DNA of 45,274 bases from an uncultured Porphyromonadaceae bacterium (GTDB lineage: Bacteria > Bacteroidota > Bacteroidia > Bacteroidales > Muribaculaceae), in the NCBI GenBank assembly GCA_900550395.1, contig URSD01000019.1, positions 1-45,274 on the forward strand. The letters run 5' to 3'. Shown in pieces: positions 15,400 to 24,242 of this stretch; the stretch's first letter is position 1; each line of letters starts with the position of its first letter. A program made the translations under genes and the position numbers. The notes under the pieces were generated by a model. It was not told the DNA's origin. It ran no database searches and saw only the letters and a program-made list of their open reading frames with translations.

Positions 15400-17013
15400 A
15401 TGAACCGAACAGACTATACCCGACGCGCCACATCGGTGGCACACGCAGGCAACGTAGCCATAGGAGGCTCCAACCCCGTGCGCCTGCAATCAATGACCAA
15501 TACGCCCACGCTCGACACCGACGCGAGCGTGAACCAGTGCATACGCCTGGCCGAGGCCGGGGCGGAGCTCGTCAGGCTCACAGCCCAGGGCACGGCCCAC
15601 GCCGCCAATCTCGCCAACATCAGCCGCAGGCTGCGCGAAGCCGGCATAACGACGCCACTCGTGGCCGATATCCACTTCAACCCCGCGGCTGCGTTCGCTG
15701 CCGTCGAGGCCGGCGTGGAGAAAGTGCGCATCAACCCCGGCAATTTCATCGACCCGGGCCGTGTGTTCAAGATAATAGACTACACCGACGAACAGTACGC
15801 CGCCGAGCTCAGGCGCCTGCGCGACAAGCTCGTGCCGCTGCTCGACCTCTGCCGCGAGCGCCACGCCGCGCTGCGCATAGGTGTCAATCACGGCTCGCTG
15901 TCGGACCGCATCATGAGCCGCTACGGCGACACTCCGGCGGGCATGGTGGAGTCGGCCATGGAGTTCCTGCGGATATGCCGCGACGAGGACTTCAACGACG
16001 TGGTAATCAGCATCAAGGCCTCCAATGTGCGCGTGATGACGGAGACAGTGCGGCGCCTGGTCGACGCCATGGACCGCGAGGACATGCACTATCCGCTTCA
16101 CCTCGGCGTCACCGAGGCAGGCAACGAGCTCGAAGGCCGCATAAAGTCGGCCGTGGGCATTGGCTCTCTGCTCGCCGACGGCATCGGCGACACCATTCGC
16201 GTGTCGCTCAGCGAGGATCCGGTGGCCGAAATTCCCGTGGCCCGCATGATACGCGACTACATAGAGCGCATAGCCAAGGCCGAGCCTACGGGCGCAACTC
16301 TTGCGCCGGGCTACGACGTGTTCAACCCTGCTGTCCGCGCCAGCCGCGCCATAGGCTGCGTGGGAGGCGGACAGACGCCCGTGGCCGTAGGTGTGGACAT
16401 GAGCGCCGCCGACATTCCTGCCGGTGTTCGTGTAGTGGAAGCCGAAGAAAGCGCCGTCAACCCCATAGCGTCGATACGCGCGCAGATGCACGCCATGATG
16501 CGCGAAGGCGACGACACGCCGGTGATAATCCGCAGAACCTATCCCGCCAATATCAGCGCAGAGCAGGTCGTGGTTGAAGCCTCCATAGAACTGGGAACAC
16601 TGTTGCTCGACGGCTTTGCCGACGGAATAGAGATAGTGGCGCCGCAACTCGACGGCGACGCGCTGCGCGACCTGTCGCTCGGCATACTCCAGGCCACACG
16701 CCTGCGCTTCTCGCACACGGAGTACATAGCCTGCCCGGGCTGCGGACGCACGCTCTTCGACCTCCAGAACACCCTCGCCGAAATCAAAAAGGCGACATCG
16801 CACCTCACGGGCCTGAAAATAGGCGTCATGGGATGCATCGTGAACGGCCCCGGCGAAATGGCCGACGCCGACTACGGCTACGTGGGCGCCGCCGCCGGCA
16901 ACGTGAGTCTGTACAAGAACAAACAGTGTGTAGTCAAGAACATACCGGCCGCTGAGGCCCTGCCACGGTTAATACAACTGATAAAGGACAACGGAGACTG
17001 GAAGGATGCGTAA
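15400..17013 (+). CDS. ispG: 4-hydroxy-3-methylbut-2-enyl diphosphate synthase (MEP pathway)
   Basis: 537 residues, the longer IspG form with an inserted domain between the TIM barrel and the Fe-S domain, as in Bacteroidota and plants. Converts MEcPP to HMBPP in the MEP isoprenoid pathway. Barrel landmarks: VRLQSMTNTPT, LVRLTAQGTAHAANL, PLVADIHFNPAAAF, KVRINPGNFIDPG, NHGSLSDRIMSRYGDTP. The Fe-S ligands are in YIACPGCGRTLFDLQ and IGVMGCIVNGPGEMADADYG. Starts 3 bp after the PAP2-like gene and overlaps the M16 gene by 8 bp. Confidence 0.95.
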   Translation: MNRTDYTRRATSVAHAGNVAIGGSNPVRLQSMTNTPTLDTDASVNQCIRLAEAGAELVRLTAQGTAHAANLANISRRLREAGITTPLVADIHFNPAAAFAAVEAGVEKVRINPGNFIDPGRVFKIIDYTDEQYAAELRRLRDKLVPLLDLCRERHAALRIGVNHGSLSDRIMSRYGDTPAGMVESAMEFLRICRDEDFNDVVISIKASNVRVMTETVRRLVDAMDREDMHYPLHLGVTEAGNELEGRIKSAVGIGSLLADGIGDTIRVSLSEDPVAEIPVARMIRDYIERIAKAEPTGATLAPGYDVFNPAVRASRAIGCVGGGQTPVAVGVDMSAADIPAGVRVVEAEESAVNPIASIRAQMHAMMREGDDTPVIIRRTYPANISAEQVVVEASIELGTLLLDGFADGIEIVAPQLDGDALRDLSLGILQATRLRFSHTEYIACPGCGRTLFDLQNTLAEIKKATSHLTGLKIGVMGCIVNGPGEMADADYGYVGAAAGNVSLYKNKQCVVKNIPAAEALPRLIQLIKDNGDWKDA

Positions 17014-18244
17014 GACCGACAGGCAAATAGAATACGCCACACTGGACTGCGGGATGCGCCTCGTGCACGTGCACACTCCCGGCGCGGCCACAGCCATCGC
17101 AGGCGTCACCGCGCGAGTGGGCAGCCGCGATGACGCGGAGGATGCCCACGGCCTGGCGCACCTGGTGGAGCACACCATCTTCAAGGGTACGAAGCGCCGT
17201 TCGCCCTGGCACATAATCAACCGAATGGAGGCCGTGGGCGGCGAACTCAACGCATTCACCACCAAGGAAGAGACCACCGTCTACAGCATTTACCCTGCGG
17301 GCAATACCGCCCGCGCCGCCGAACTGATAGCCGACCTCGTGCAGAACTCGCAGTTCCCGGCAAAAGAACTGGAAAAGGAACGTCAGGTGATAGCCGACGA
17401 GATAGACAGCTATCTGGACTCGCCGGCCGACGCCGTGTACGACGACTTCGACGAACTGCTCTTCGACGGTTCGCCGCTGGGTCACAACATCCTCGGCAGC
17501 CGCGAGGACATCGCCCGCATAACGCCGGAGCTGTGCCGCGCATACCTGCGGCAGTACTACACAGCGCCGAACATGGTGGCATTCTACAGCGGGCCCGAGA
17601 GCATAGGCCGCGTGGCCACGGTGTTCAGTCGCCACATGCAGCCGTCGGCCGCGGAAGTGGAGCATACTCAGCTGACGCAGCCGGACGTCGCACCTTTCGA
17701 CGTGCGCCGCCGCATCGACTCCCATCAGGACCACAACCTGATGGGCGCACGGCTGCCCGACATGTACCACCCGTCGCGCTTCAGCGTGGCGCTGCTCACC
17801 AATATCCTCGGCGGCCCGGGCATGAACTCCCTGCTCAACGTAGCCCTGCGCGAGCGCCGCGGACTGGTCTACACTGTCGAGGCATCCTCCGCATGGTACT
17901 CCGACAGCGGAGCCTTCACCGTTTACTTCGGCTGCGACCCCGACGACAGCGCGCGTTGCCGCAGGCTTGTGCAGGAGTGCATCGGCCGCATAGCCGCAGG
18001 CGACGCCATCACCGAGCGCGCGCTGGAGATGGCTAAGCGTCAGTATCTCGGACAGCTGATAGTGGCGTCGGACAACCGCGAGAACAGCATCCTGGGCATA
18101 GCCCGCGCCACGCTGTTCCACGGCCGCGCGTCGCTGCCGGCGGAGACCACGGAACACATCCGGTCGGTATCGCTCGCCGACATCACGCAGGCGGCCTCAC
18201 GGCTCACCTCCCTGTCAACACTCACTCTCGGCCCCGGATTATGA
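17006..18244 (+). CDS. M16-family (insulinase-like) zinc peptidase
   Basis: 412 residues, single-unit processing-peptidase type. The inverted zinc motif HLVEH is at residues 52-56 (GLAHLVEHTIFKGT), with the downstream glutamate in EKERQVIADEIDSYLDSP. The second half is the non-catalytic M16C-like domain (LPDMYHPSRFSVALLTNILG, GLVYTVEASSAWYSD). No clear signal peptide, so probably cytoplasmic. Its start overlaps ispG by 8 bp, and its stop overlaps the next gene as ATGA. The ispG-M16 adjacency suggests co-expression but not an evident functional link. Confidence 0.9.
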   Translation: MRKTDRQIEYATLDCGMRLVHVHTPGAATAIAGVTARVGSRDDAEDAHGLAHLVEHTIFKGTKRRSPWHIINRMEAVGGELNAFTTKEETTVYSIYPAGNTARAAELIADLVQNSQFPAKELEKERQVIADEIDSYLDSPADAVYDDFDELLFDGSPLGHNILGSREDIARITPELCRAYLRQYYTAPNMVAFYSGPESIGRVATVFSRHMQPSAAEVEHTQLTQPDVAPFDVRRRIDSHQDHNLMGARLPDMYHPSRFSVALLTNILGGPGMNSLLNVALRERRGLVYTVEASSAWYSDSGAFTVYFGCDPDDSARCRRLVQECIGRIAAGDAITERALEMAKRQYLGQLIVASDNRENSILGIARATLFHGRASLPAETTEHIRSVSLADITQAASRLTSLSTLTLGPGL

Positions 18245-19650
18245 ACGGCATCACGGCATACCCGCCCCTGCGCTACGACTTTCCGGCCGGTATATGCCTC
18301 ACGGGCATGGCCGCGCTGATATGGCCCGGCGCATCGGCCGCCGCCCTGTGCTTCGGCTGGGCCGTGCTGTATCTGCTGCTCATCGCGTCCTACCGAAATG
18401 CGCCATGGAGCTGCACGCCCGGCGGCTGGCTGCTGTGGGGCGCGTCAGTGGCGCTGTGGACCGGCATTGCCGTCAACTGCCACTACTACATCACCGTCCT
18501 GGGCAGCGGCGACACCTCGGCGCCGGTGCTCATGAATCTGGACTCGTGGAGCGCATGGAACAATGCGCTCTTCGACAACGGCCGACGCGACGTGATGCCC
18601 TGCCCCTGGCCCGCGCAGGACTACGGCCACCTTGTAGGGATGCTGGTGTACGTATTCGGCGATGATTTCAGCATTCCCCTAATGTTCAATTCATTTTGTG
18701 CATTGGTCACGGTGGCGCTGACGGGCGCGATAGCGGTGCGGTGCGCGGGCGGCGACCTTGCGCAGCGTCGCCGCATGGGCCTTACCGCCATGGTTCTGGC
18801 AGCCTCCATGTGCTATTTCATGGTTTCCGGCACCATTCTTATAAAGGACTGCCCGCTGGCCTGCGCCATAGCCCTGACAGCGTGGGCGTCGCTGCGCATG
18901 CGCGACAGGGTGTCGGTGCTTCCGGTTCTCGCAATAATAGTCGCAGCGGCAGGAATTTTCTACCTGCGCAAAAACTACATGCTGGTGCTTGCCGCCATCG
19001 TGTTTGTGATGCAGAGGCCGTCGTCGCGCCGCGACCTCGTGGCCTCGTGCGCCATAGCTCTGTCGCTTTTCGGCATATGGCTGTATATGCAGCTGGCGAA
19101 CAGCACAGTTCCTATTGGCAGCTATATCTCCCTTGAGTCATCAATTCCGGATGAGGGCGACGACAACAGCAATTACGGCCACGGGGCGGCCTATACCGAA
19201 GTTCTCAACGGCTACATGATGCTGCCCGTGTGGCAGCGCGTGCTGCTCGTGCCGGTCGTCACGGCCATCCAGTTCCTAATACCGTTGCCGTGGTCGTGGA
19301 GCAAATACCTTATTTTCGGCCCGTGCATGGCGCTGGCCCATTTCTCTTTCTGCCGTTATGCCGCCGGAGGCCTCCTGCTCTATTTCGCAGGGCGACAGTT
19401 CGGCAGAGGACGCGCACCACATCCTCTCCTGATGCTGACGGCGACAGGCGCCCTCCTGTACATGGCCTCAGCCTTCACCTTCGGAGGCACGATAGCCCGC
19501 TACGGCATACCCCTCGTGGCCCTGCTGATACCCGCTGCCGCCTACACCTGGATGCGCTACCGCCATGAGCGCGCTTTCCGCATCTGGTGCGCCGTATTTG
19601 CGACAGGCATGGCCGTAGCCCTCACCCTCGCATACATAGCAACCACATGA
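18241..19650 (+). CDS. Polytopic membrane protein, possible GT-C-type glycosyltransferase
   Basis: 469 residues with roughly ten to twelve hydrophobic segments. After the first helices comes a large outer loop with acidic residues (SGDTSAPVLMNLDSWSAWNN, then PCPWPAQDYGHLVGMLVYVFG), an arrangement typical of lipid-linked sugar GT-C enzymes and O-antigen-type membrane proteins. No diagnostic motif secures a family. Overlaps the M16 gene (ATGA) and the next gene (ACATGA), so the three are co-translated. The DUF115-like neighbour supports a glycan role, inferred only. Confidence 0.6.
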   Translation: MNGITAYPPLRYDFPAGICLTGMAALIWPGASAAALCFGWAVLYLLLIASYRNAPWSCTPGGWLLWGASVALWTGIAVNCHYYITVLGSGDTSAPVLMNLDSWSAWNNALFDNGRRDVMPCPWPAQDYGHLVGMLVYVFGDDFSIPLMFNSFCALVTVALTGAIAVRCAGGDLAQRRRMGLTAMVLAASMCYFMVSGTILIKDCPLACAIALTAWASLRMRDRVSVLPVLAIIVAAAGIFYLRKNYMLVLAAIVFVMQRPSSRRDLVASCAIALSLFGIWLYMQLANSTVPIGSYISLESSIPDEGDDNSNYGHGAAYTEVLNGYMMLPVWQRVLLVPVVTAIQFLIPLPWSWSKYLIFGPCMALAHFSFCRYAAGGLLLYFAGRQFGRGRAPHPLLMLTATGALLYMASAFTFGGTIARYGIPLVALLIPAAAYTWMRYRHERAFRIWCAVFATGMAVALTLAYIATT

Positions 19651-20495
19651 AAACCGGCGACCGAATAGCCCGAATAGCCTCGCTGACAGGGGCATCACTG
19701 AAAAGCATCGCAAAAATCGCGCTGCAAAGCCGCCGCTGCGGCATAACCCGACAGGGCGGCGGCAACATAATAATACTTGCCAACGGGCCCTCGCTGCGCA
19801 CCACCATCGCCGAGCATGAAGACTTGCTCCGGAGCATGCCCTGCATGGCGGTGAATTTCGCCGCCAATGCGCCGGAATTCGACCGTCTGCGGCCAAGTTA
19901 TTACGTGCTGGCCGACCCGCACTTTTTCCATTCCGACGAGCCCAACGTGCACAGTCTGTGGCAGCATCTTGCCGAGGCATCGTGGCCGCTGACGCTCTAT
20001 GTGCCCGTGCCGTTCGCGGCAGAGGCACGCCGACGGGCTCCCGGCCTCACAGTCGAAGGTTTCAACGCAATCGGCGCCGAAGGCTTCGACGCTCTCTGCC
20101 ACGCGGCATTCCGCAGCGGGCGCGCCATGCCGCGCCCGCGCAACGTGCTCATAGCCGCCATCATGATAGCCCTCAAGGCAGGATTCAACACCGTATGGCT
20201 CACGGGAGCCGACCATTCATGGCTGCGTACAATAGAAGTAAACGAGCAGAACGAGGTCGTGAGCGTACAGCCGCACTTCTATCAGGACGACAAACGCGAG
20301 CTTGCCCGTTCTACCGCCGAGTACACCGGCTACCGCCTGCACGACATTCTGAACAGCTTCACCGTGGCATTCCGCAGCTATCACCAGATTGCGCGCTACG
20401 CATCGGCCATAGGCGCACACATCTATAACGCAACGCCCGGCAGCTTCATCGATGCATTCGAGCGCCGCAGCCTTGACGAAGCCGCGAAGAAGTAG
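19647..20495 (+). CDS. DUF115/MAF-like protein, putative glycan-related transferase
   Basis: 282 residues. A Rossmann-like start NIIILANGPSLRTTIAEHED followed by MAVNFAANAPEFDRLRPSYY and VLADPHFFHSD resembles DUF115 (motility-associated glycosyltransferase / MptE-like) and the related sialyltransferase-like folds, where GNGPSL binds a nucleotide. The C-terminal half has NVLIAAIMIALKAGFNTVWL and TGADHSWLRTIEVN. Start ATG 19647 overlaps the preceding stop. An upstream in-frame codon at 19587 would lie inside that gene. Last gene of the rpoN run. Substrate unknown. Confidence 0.6.
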   Translation: MKTGDRIARIASLTGASLKSIAKIALQSRRCGITRQGGGNIIILANGPSLRTTIAEHEDLLRSMPCMAVNFAANAPEFDRLRPSYYVLADPHFFHSDEPNVHSLWQHLAEASWPLTLYVPVPFAAEARRRAPGLTVEGFNAIGAEGFDALCHAAFRSGRAMPRPRNVLIAAIMIALKAGFNTVWLTGADHSWLRTIEVNEQNEVVSVQPHFYQDDKRELARSTAEYTGYRLHDILNSFTVAFRSYHQIARYASAIGAHIYNATPGSFIDAFERRSLDEAAKK

Positions 20496-20525
20496 TGCAC
20501 ACATATATTATTTATTATATTAATA

Positions 20526-20901
20526 CTGTCCGGTAAAACGTCATAGGATACGATATACCAGATACTAACCTCCATATAAGCCCTACTCATAGGTGATTAC
20601 CCGCCGCATGGCGGGTAAAATCCGGTTAGCCGCGGATTTAGGCGCACAGCGCCGTATCCGCGGTAGCTTCAGCAAATGGTATCAACCCGCCGCATGGCGG
20701 GTTGCACGGCCTCTGACGGCCGCGAAATATTCTGAAAAATCCAATGATAAACCCGGACGTCGTGCAACCCGCCATCCGGCGGGTTGATGCGTTTGTGACG
20801 CTTCTTCCGCGAGTATGTCGCTCCCTACGGTCGCTCCTTAACTCGCGGCTAACCGGATTCAACCCGCGACGAGCGCGGGTTGTTCCCGTTTTATCGGACA
20901 C
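20526..20901 (+). mobile_element. MITE-like non-autonomous element with terminal inverted repeats and 5-bp target duplication
   Basis: 376-bp element without a gene. The left end CTGTCCGGTAAAACG (20526-20540) and the right end CGTTTTATCGGACAC (20887-20901) are inverted repeats matching at 13 of 15 positions. They are flanked by the direct repeat TAATA at 20521-20525 and 20902-20906, as expected for a target-site duplication. The inside is filled with GC-rich palindromes. Strand is nominal. No transposase is in the window, so it would have to be moved in trans by an IS with similar ends. Confidence 0.72.
20599..20882. repeat. Array of REP-like palindromes inside the MITE-like element
   Basis: Four palindromes share an ACCCGC core: ACCCGCC-GCAT-GGCGGGT (20599-20616), CAACCCGCC-GCAT-GGCGGGTTG (20683-20704), the same arms with loop ATCC (20765-20786), and CAACCCGCG-ACGAG-CGCGGGTTG (20860-20882). 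A further nested hairpin pairs CCGCGGAT (20630-20637) with ATCCGCGG (20656-20663) and encloses GGCGC/GCGCC. A perfect 15-bp inverted repeat ATCCGGTTAGCCGCG (20620-20634) and its complement (20844-20858) brackets most of it. Spacing is irregular, so this is not a CRISPR array. Confidence 0.75.
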
Positions 20902-20923
20902 TAATAAGTTACATAAATTACAA

Positions 20924-20950
20924 AGAGCCGCTTCATCACGAAGCGGCTCT
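20924..20950 (-). terminator. Strong hairpin, possible terminator
   Basis: Perfect 11-bp stem AGAGCCGCTTC (20924-20934) with GAAGCGGCTCT (20940-20950) and loop ATCAC. On the minus strand it is followed by TTTGTAATTT, weakly U-rich. On the plus strand there is no T run. It lies just outside the right end of the MITE-like element. It may stop transcription from either side. The 130 bp to its right (20,951-21,080) show nothing recognisable. Confidence 0.45.
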
Positions 20951-21118
20951 CCATATTGTGTCTCTAACACTAAATACCTAAAACCATTTAAAAATCCTTT
21001 TTACAATCATTTTTTCTAACCTATCAGATCCAATATTTTAGACCTAACAATTATTTACACTGCAAAATTAATCCACAAGAAGCGCATTGCAGCCTGCGTA
21101 TAAGTGCAATATAAATAA

Positions 21119-21150
21119 AATACGGCTGTATATTTTCATACAACCGTATT
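21119..21150 (-). terminator. Terminator of the Crp/Fnr gene
   Basis: The stem AATACGG-TGTAT pairs with ATACA-CCGTATT (one mismatch) around loop ATTTTC. Read on the minus strand it is followed by TTATTTATATT. It lies about 50 bp beyond the stop at 21201. Confidence 0.6.
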
Positions 21151-21200
21151 AATCAATATTTTATATAAATTATGATTCCTTAAAAATATAAGCCAAAATA

Positions 21201-21911
21201 TCAGTCTGTATGGCTGGATAACTCCTGCTCGGGGTGCAGAATAAGCATATCGAGCAGCTTTTTCCGGGAGGCAATCTCCACACCCTGCGGTCCGAACGAG
21301 CGAACGCCATACTCTTTCATGCGCGTGAGCGCCTCAACCAGCGCCGAACGCTGCACGCCCCATACGGCGCAGAGATTGCGCAACGGACACTCGATGGCGA
21401 TATTCTCGCCGGTGCTCTGCGTCAGCGCTATCACCCAGAATGCAATTCGTTCCTCAAGAGTGCCGGCGGTAAGCGACATTAGGCCCACGACACTTTTCTG
21501 AGCGTTCATGGAAATGACATTAAGATAGTTCAGCTGAAACACAGGGTCGGCCTCCAGTATTTTCAGATAGTCGGCCTTGCTGATTTTAAGGATGCCGGTA
21601 TCCTCGGTGGCAACCACCCGGCATGGGTACAGCGTGGTGCGACCGAACAGGAAGTCCGGGGCAATGACGTCAGGCGCACGCAAAGTCTGCGACACGGAGA
21701 TACTGTTGTTGTTATTGCTGGTGGACGTACGCACGGAGCCGCTGATTATAAATACCAGATGCGTACAGGGAGAATGCTGGTCTATGATGACTTCTCCCTG
21801 CGGGTACTTCAGAAAATGCAGTTTTGCCGTACCGGCTATTTTTTTTATGGTATCGATGCCTACGCCTCTGAACAGAGGCAGATCCATCAGTAGTTCAAAC
21901 ATGCTGCCCAT
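21201..21911 (-). CDS. Crp/Fnr-family transcriptional regulator
   Basis: 236 residues. The N-terminal cyclic-nucleotide-binding-type beta-roll (about 10-125) has FRGVGIDTIKKIAGTAKLHF, YPQGEVIIDQHSPCTHLVFI and ISGSVRTSTS. The dimerisation helix follows (YLNVISMNAQKSVVGLMSL), then a C-terminal winged helix (LRNLCAVWGVQRSALVEALT, RMKEYGVRSFGPQGVEI). No cysteine cluster of the FNR Fe-S type is seen. A poly-Asn patch (TSNNNNSIS) sits in the beta-roll. A second possible start is ATG 21902. Single-gene transcript with a downstream hairpin. Ligand unknown. Confidence 0.85.
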   Translation of the reverse strand: MGSMFELLMDLPLFRGVGIDTIKKIAGTAKLHFLKYPQGEVIIDQHSPCTHLVFIISGSVRTSTSNNNNSISVSQTLRAPDVIAPDFLFGRTTLYPCRVVATEDTGILKISKADYLKILEADPVFQLNYLNVISMNAQKSVVGLMSLTAGTLEERIAFWVIALTQSTGENIAIECPLRNLCAVWGVQRSALVEALTRMKEYGVRSFGPQGVEIASRKKLLDMLILHPEQELSSHTD

Positions 21912-22112
21912 CGTTTTGGTAAAATAAGTACATTATTAACAAATGCCCGCTTTCAAAGGTTTTCGGAGAACGGCCAAGAGGCTGTTTAAAAACTCACTGC
22001 AAAGTTACGGCTTTGGCCGCGTTAAACGAAATCGGCAAGTGATTTTTGTTCAATATGCAACTTTTTATCCAAAAACCGGCGTAAAACACTTGACAAGGGG
22101 TCAAAAAAGTAT

Positions 22113-22120
22113 TAATTTTG
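22113..22120 (+). promoter_or_regulatory. Promoter of the ftsX operon
   Basis: -7 box TAATTTTG with TTGACA (22090-22095) 17 bp upstream as a possible -33 element, 34 bp before ATG 22155. It probably drives ftsX to queA and perhaps the HU genes. Confidence 0.6.
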
Positions 22121-22154
22121 CATTTTATTAGACGCCATAGGGCCTCATTCATTT

Positions 22155-23030
22155 ATGCGTAAGAAAAAAGCTTTACATATCAGTGCGTTAGGGTCGCGTG
22201 TCACCTCTATTGTGAGTGTATCCCTTGTGCTCGTACTCATGGGCCTCACCGCACTCATGACGTGCGCGGCGCGCAAGGCCACGGACAACGTGCGACGCAA
22301 CATGGGCTTTACCGTAAAGATGGAACAGGGAACGGGACAAGCCGATGTGAACGCCATGAAGACCATACTCTCGCGCGCACGATATGTGGATTCTTTCGTA
22401 TATACAGGCCCGGAGGAGATACTCGCGCAGGAGTCGGAAATCATAGGCGAGGACATAATGGAGCTGGTTGACGAGAACCCCTACGGCGCCGAATTCGACG
22501 TGCGCCTGCGGGCCGAGTGGGCCGATGCCGACAGCATCCGGGCCATCAGCACGGTGCTGGCACGGCAGAAAGGAGTAGAGGACGTGCTTTCCGACACCGG
22601 CATCATCGACAGCGTGAACAGGAACCTGCGCCATCTCTCGCTAATCATGCTCGCCGTGGCCGGTGCGCTGCTGATAATCTCATTCGTCCTGATCAACAAC
22701 ACCGTAAGCCTCGCGGTTTACTCGCGTCGCTTCGTCATCCACACCATGCGACTGGTCGGAGCAACGGCGGCATTTATCCGTCGGCCCTTCCTGAGTGCCG
22801 GAGCCGTCACAGGTCTCATAGCAGCGGCCGTTGCCTCGGCAATACTCGCAGGTATTCAGGCGTATGCCACGCAGGCCGACCCCATGCTGGCATCGGCATT
22901 CAGCTGGGCCGACAGCGCGGCCGTCTATGCCTTGCTGGCTGTGGCAGGCGTACTCATATGCCTGCTGGCCTCGGCCATAGCCACCAACCGCTATCTACGT
23001 CACGACATTGACGATTATTACATGAACTGA
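22155..23030 (+). CDS. ftsX: Cell division protein FtsX
   Basis: 291 residues, four membrane helices in the FtsX layout. One helix after the short basic N-terminus (VTSIVSVSLVLVLMGLTALM), a periplasmic domain of about 110 residues (FTVKMEQGTGQADVNAMKTI to SDTGIIDSVN), then three helices including LIMLAVAGALLIISFVLINN and the coupling segment RRFVIHTMRLVGATAAFIRR. With the ATPase FtsE (not in the window) it controls peptidoglycan hydrolases at the division site. First gene of the ftsX-DUF3098-uppP-truB-queA run that is conserved in Bacteroidales. Confidence 0.92.
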   Translation: MRKKKALHISALGSRVTSIVSVSLVLVLMGLTALMTCAARKATDNVRRNMGFTVKMEQGTGQADVNAMKTILSRARYVDSFVYTGPEEILAQESEIIGEDIMELVDENPYGAEFDVRLRAEWADADSIRAISTVLARQKGVEDVLSDTGIIDSVNRNLRHLSLIMLAVAGALLIISFVLINNTVSLAVYSRRFVIHTMRLVGATAAFIRRPFLSAGAVTGLIAAAVASAILAGIQAYATQADPMLASAFSWADSAAVYALLAVAGVLICLLASAIATNRYLRHDIDDYYMN

Positions 23031-23043
23031 CAGACACTACAAT

Positions 23044-23391
23044 ATGGACTCGGAAAAGAAAAACTCCATAGGACAACAAGGACGTGCCGAACAACAGGGC
23101 GCGACGCACACAGGCGATAGTAAATCAACTGCCGCAAACAAGAATGATTTCATAGAGCATGAGAGCGCAGCGCAGCGTCCCCTGACACGTACCAACTTCA
23201 TAGCCATGGCGATAGCCGGGGCCATGATAGTCCTCGGCTTCATACTGATGCTGGGCGGCTCCACCACGGAAACGGAATTCAACCCCGACATATTCTCCAC
23301 GCGCCGCATCGTAGTGGGTCCGGCCATCGCATTCCTCGGGTTCGTAGCCATGGCAATCGCAATTATCATCAAACCCCGTAAAAAAGCTTGA
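23044..23391 (+). CDS. DUF3098 membrane protein
   Basis: 115 residues. A polar N-terminus (about 1-50), then two helices in FIAMAIAGAMIVLGFILMLG and VGPAIAFLGFVAMAIAIIIK, joined by the family signature TEFNPDIFSTRRIVVGP. DUF3098 proteins are small Bacteroidota membrane proteins found between ftsX and uppP. A role in envelope or division is inferred from position only. Gap of 13 bp after ftsX and 2 bp before uppP. Confidence 0.85.
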   Translation: MDSEKKNSIGQQGRAEQQGATHTGDSKSTAANKNDFIEHESAAQRPLTRTNFIAMAIAGAMIVLGFILMLGGSTTETEFNPDIFSTRRIVVGPAIAFLGFVAMAIAIIIKPRKKA

Positions 23392-23393
23392 CG

Positions 23394-24239
23394 ATGGACT
23401 GGTTAGACGCATTGCTTCTCGGCATAATACAAGGCCTGTCGGAGTATCTGCCCATCTCCAGCAGCGGACATCTCGAGATTTTCAAGCAGGTACTGGGCGT
23501 GAACCTCGACCCGGAGTCGTCGTTGGAATTCAGTGTCATGCTGCACGTAGCCACCGTGCTTAGCACCATTGTCATACTGTGGCGCGAGTTCTGGCCGCTG
23601 TGCGTGTCGTTCTTCACGTTCAAGCGCGACTACAACTTCTACTACGTGTGCAAGATACTGCTGTCGTGCATACCCGTCGGCATCGTGGGCGTGTTCTTCA
23701 AAAAGGAGATTTCGGCGCTGTTCGAGGGCAATCTCACCGTAGTGGGCGTCTGCCTGCTCGTAACGGCGGCGCTGCTTTCGTTCGCCTACTTTACGCGTAC
23801 GCGCCACGCCATAGCCTGCCCCACAGCGAGTCAGGGCCGCGACATCAGCTGGACCGACGCCTTCGTCATCGGCCTCGGTCAGGCCGTGGCCGTGCTGCCG
23901 GGTCTGTCGCGTTCCGGCACCACCATCGCCACGGGCATCCTGCTCGGCGACAACCGCGAGCGCGTGGCACGCTTCTCGTTCCTCATGGTTATCATCCCCA
24001 TACTTGGCGAGGGGCTTCTCGACATCAAGGACATGCTGGAGCCGGCTGCCGCATCGGCCGCCGCTGCCGGAGGAGGAGCCGGCATAGGCGCCATTGCGAT
24101 AGGCTTCCTGGCCTCGTTCATCGTGGGCTGCATGGCATGCAAATGGATGCTCGACATAGTGAAGAAAGGCAAGCTCGTATGGTTTGCCGTGTACTGCGTG
24201 GCCGCCGGCCTGCTGTGTCTGACCTACCATCTCTTCTGA
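23394..24239 (+). CDS. uppP: Undecaprenyl-diphosphatase (BacA/UppP)
   Basis: 281 residues, polytopic inner-membrane enzyme that dephosphorylates undecaprenyl diphosphate to recycle the peptidoglycan carrier. Both active-site motifs are present: GLSEYLPISSSGHLEIF near the N-terminus and AVLPGLSRSGTTIATGILLG in the second half. Start ATG 23394 follows the DUF3098 stop by two bases. The TTG at 23388 would overlap it and is not needed. Confidence 0.95.
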   Translation: MDWLDALLLGIIQGLSEYLPISSSGHLEIFKQVLGVNLDPESSLEFSVMLHVATVLSTIVILWREFWPLCVSFFTFKRDYNFYYVCKILLSCIPVGIVGVFFKKEISALFEGNLTVVGVCLLVTAALLSFAYFTRTRHAIACPTASQGRDISWTDAFVIGLGQAVAVLPGLSRSGTTIATGILLGDNRERVARFSFLMVIIPILGEGLLDIKDMLEPAAASAAAAGGGAGIGAIAIGFLASFIVGCMACKWMLDIVKKGKLVWFAVYCVAAGLLCLTYHLF

Positions 24240-24242
24240 TAA

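Noticed and set aside
20599..20882. CRISPR array
   Set aside because: The repeats are palindromes with irregular spacing and differing loops, there are no uniform spacers, and no cas genes are nearby.
20593..21019. Small open frames inside and beside the MITE-like element
   Set aside because: They span palindromes and terminal repeats, have no start signals and no recognisable protein.
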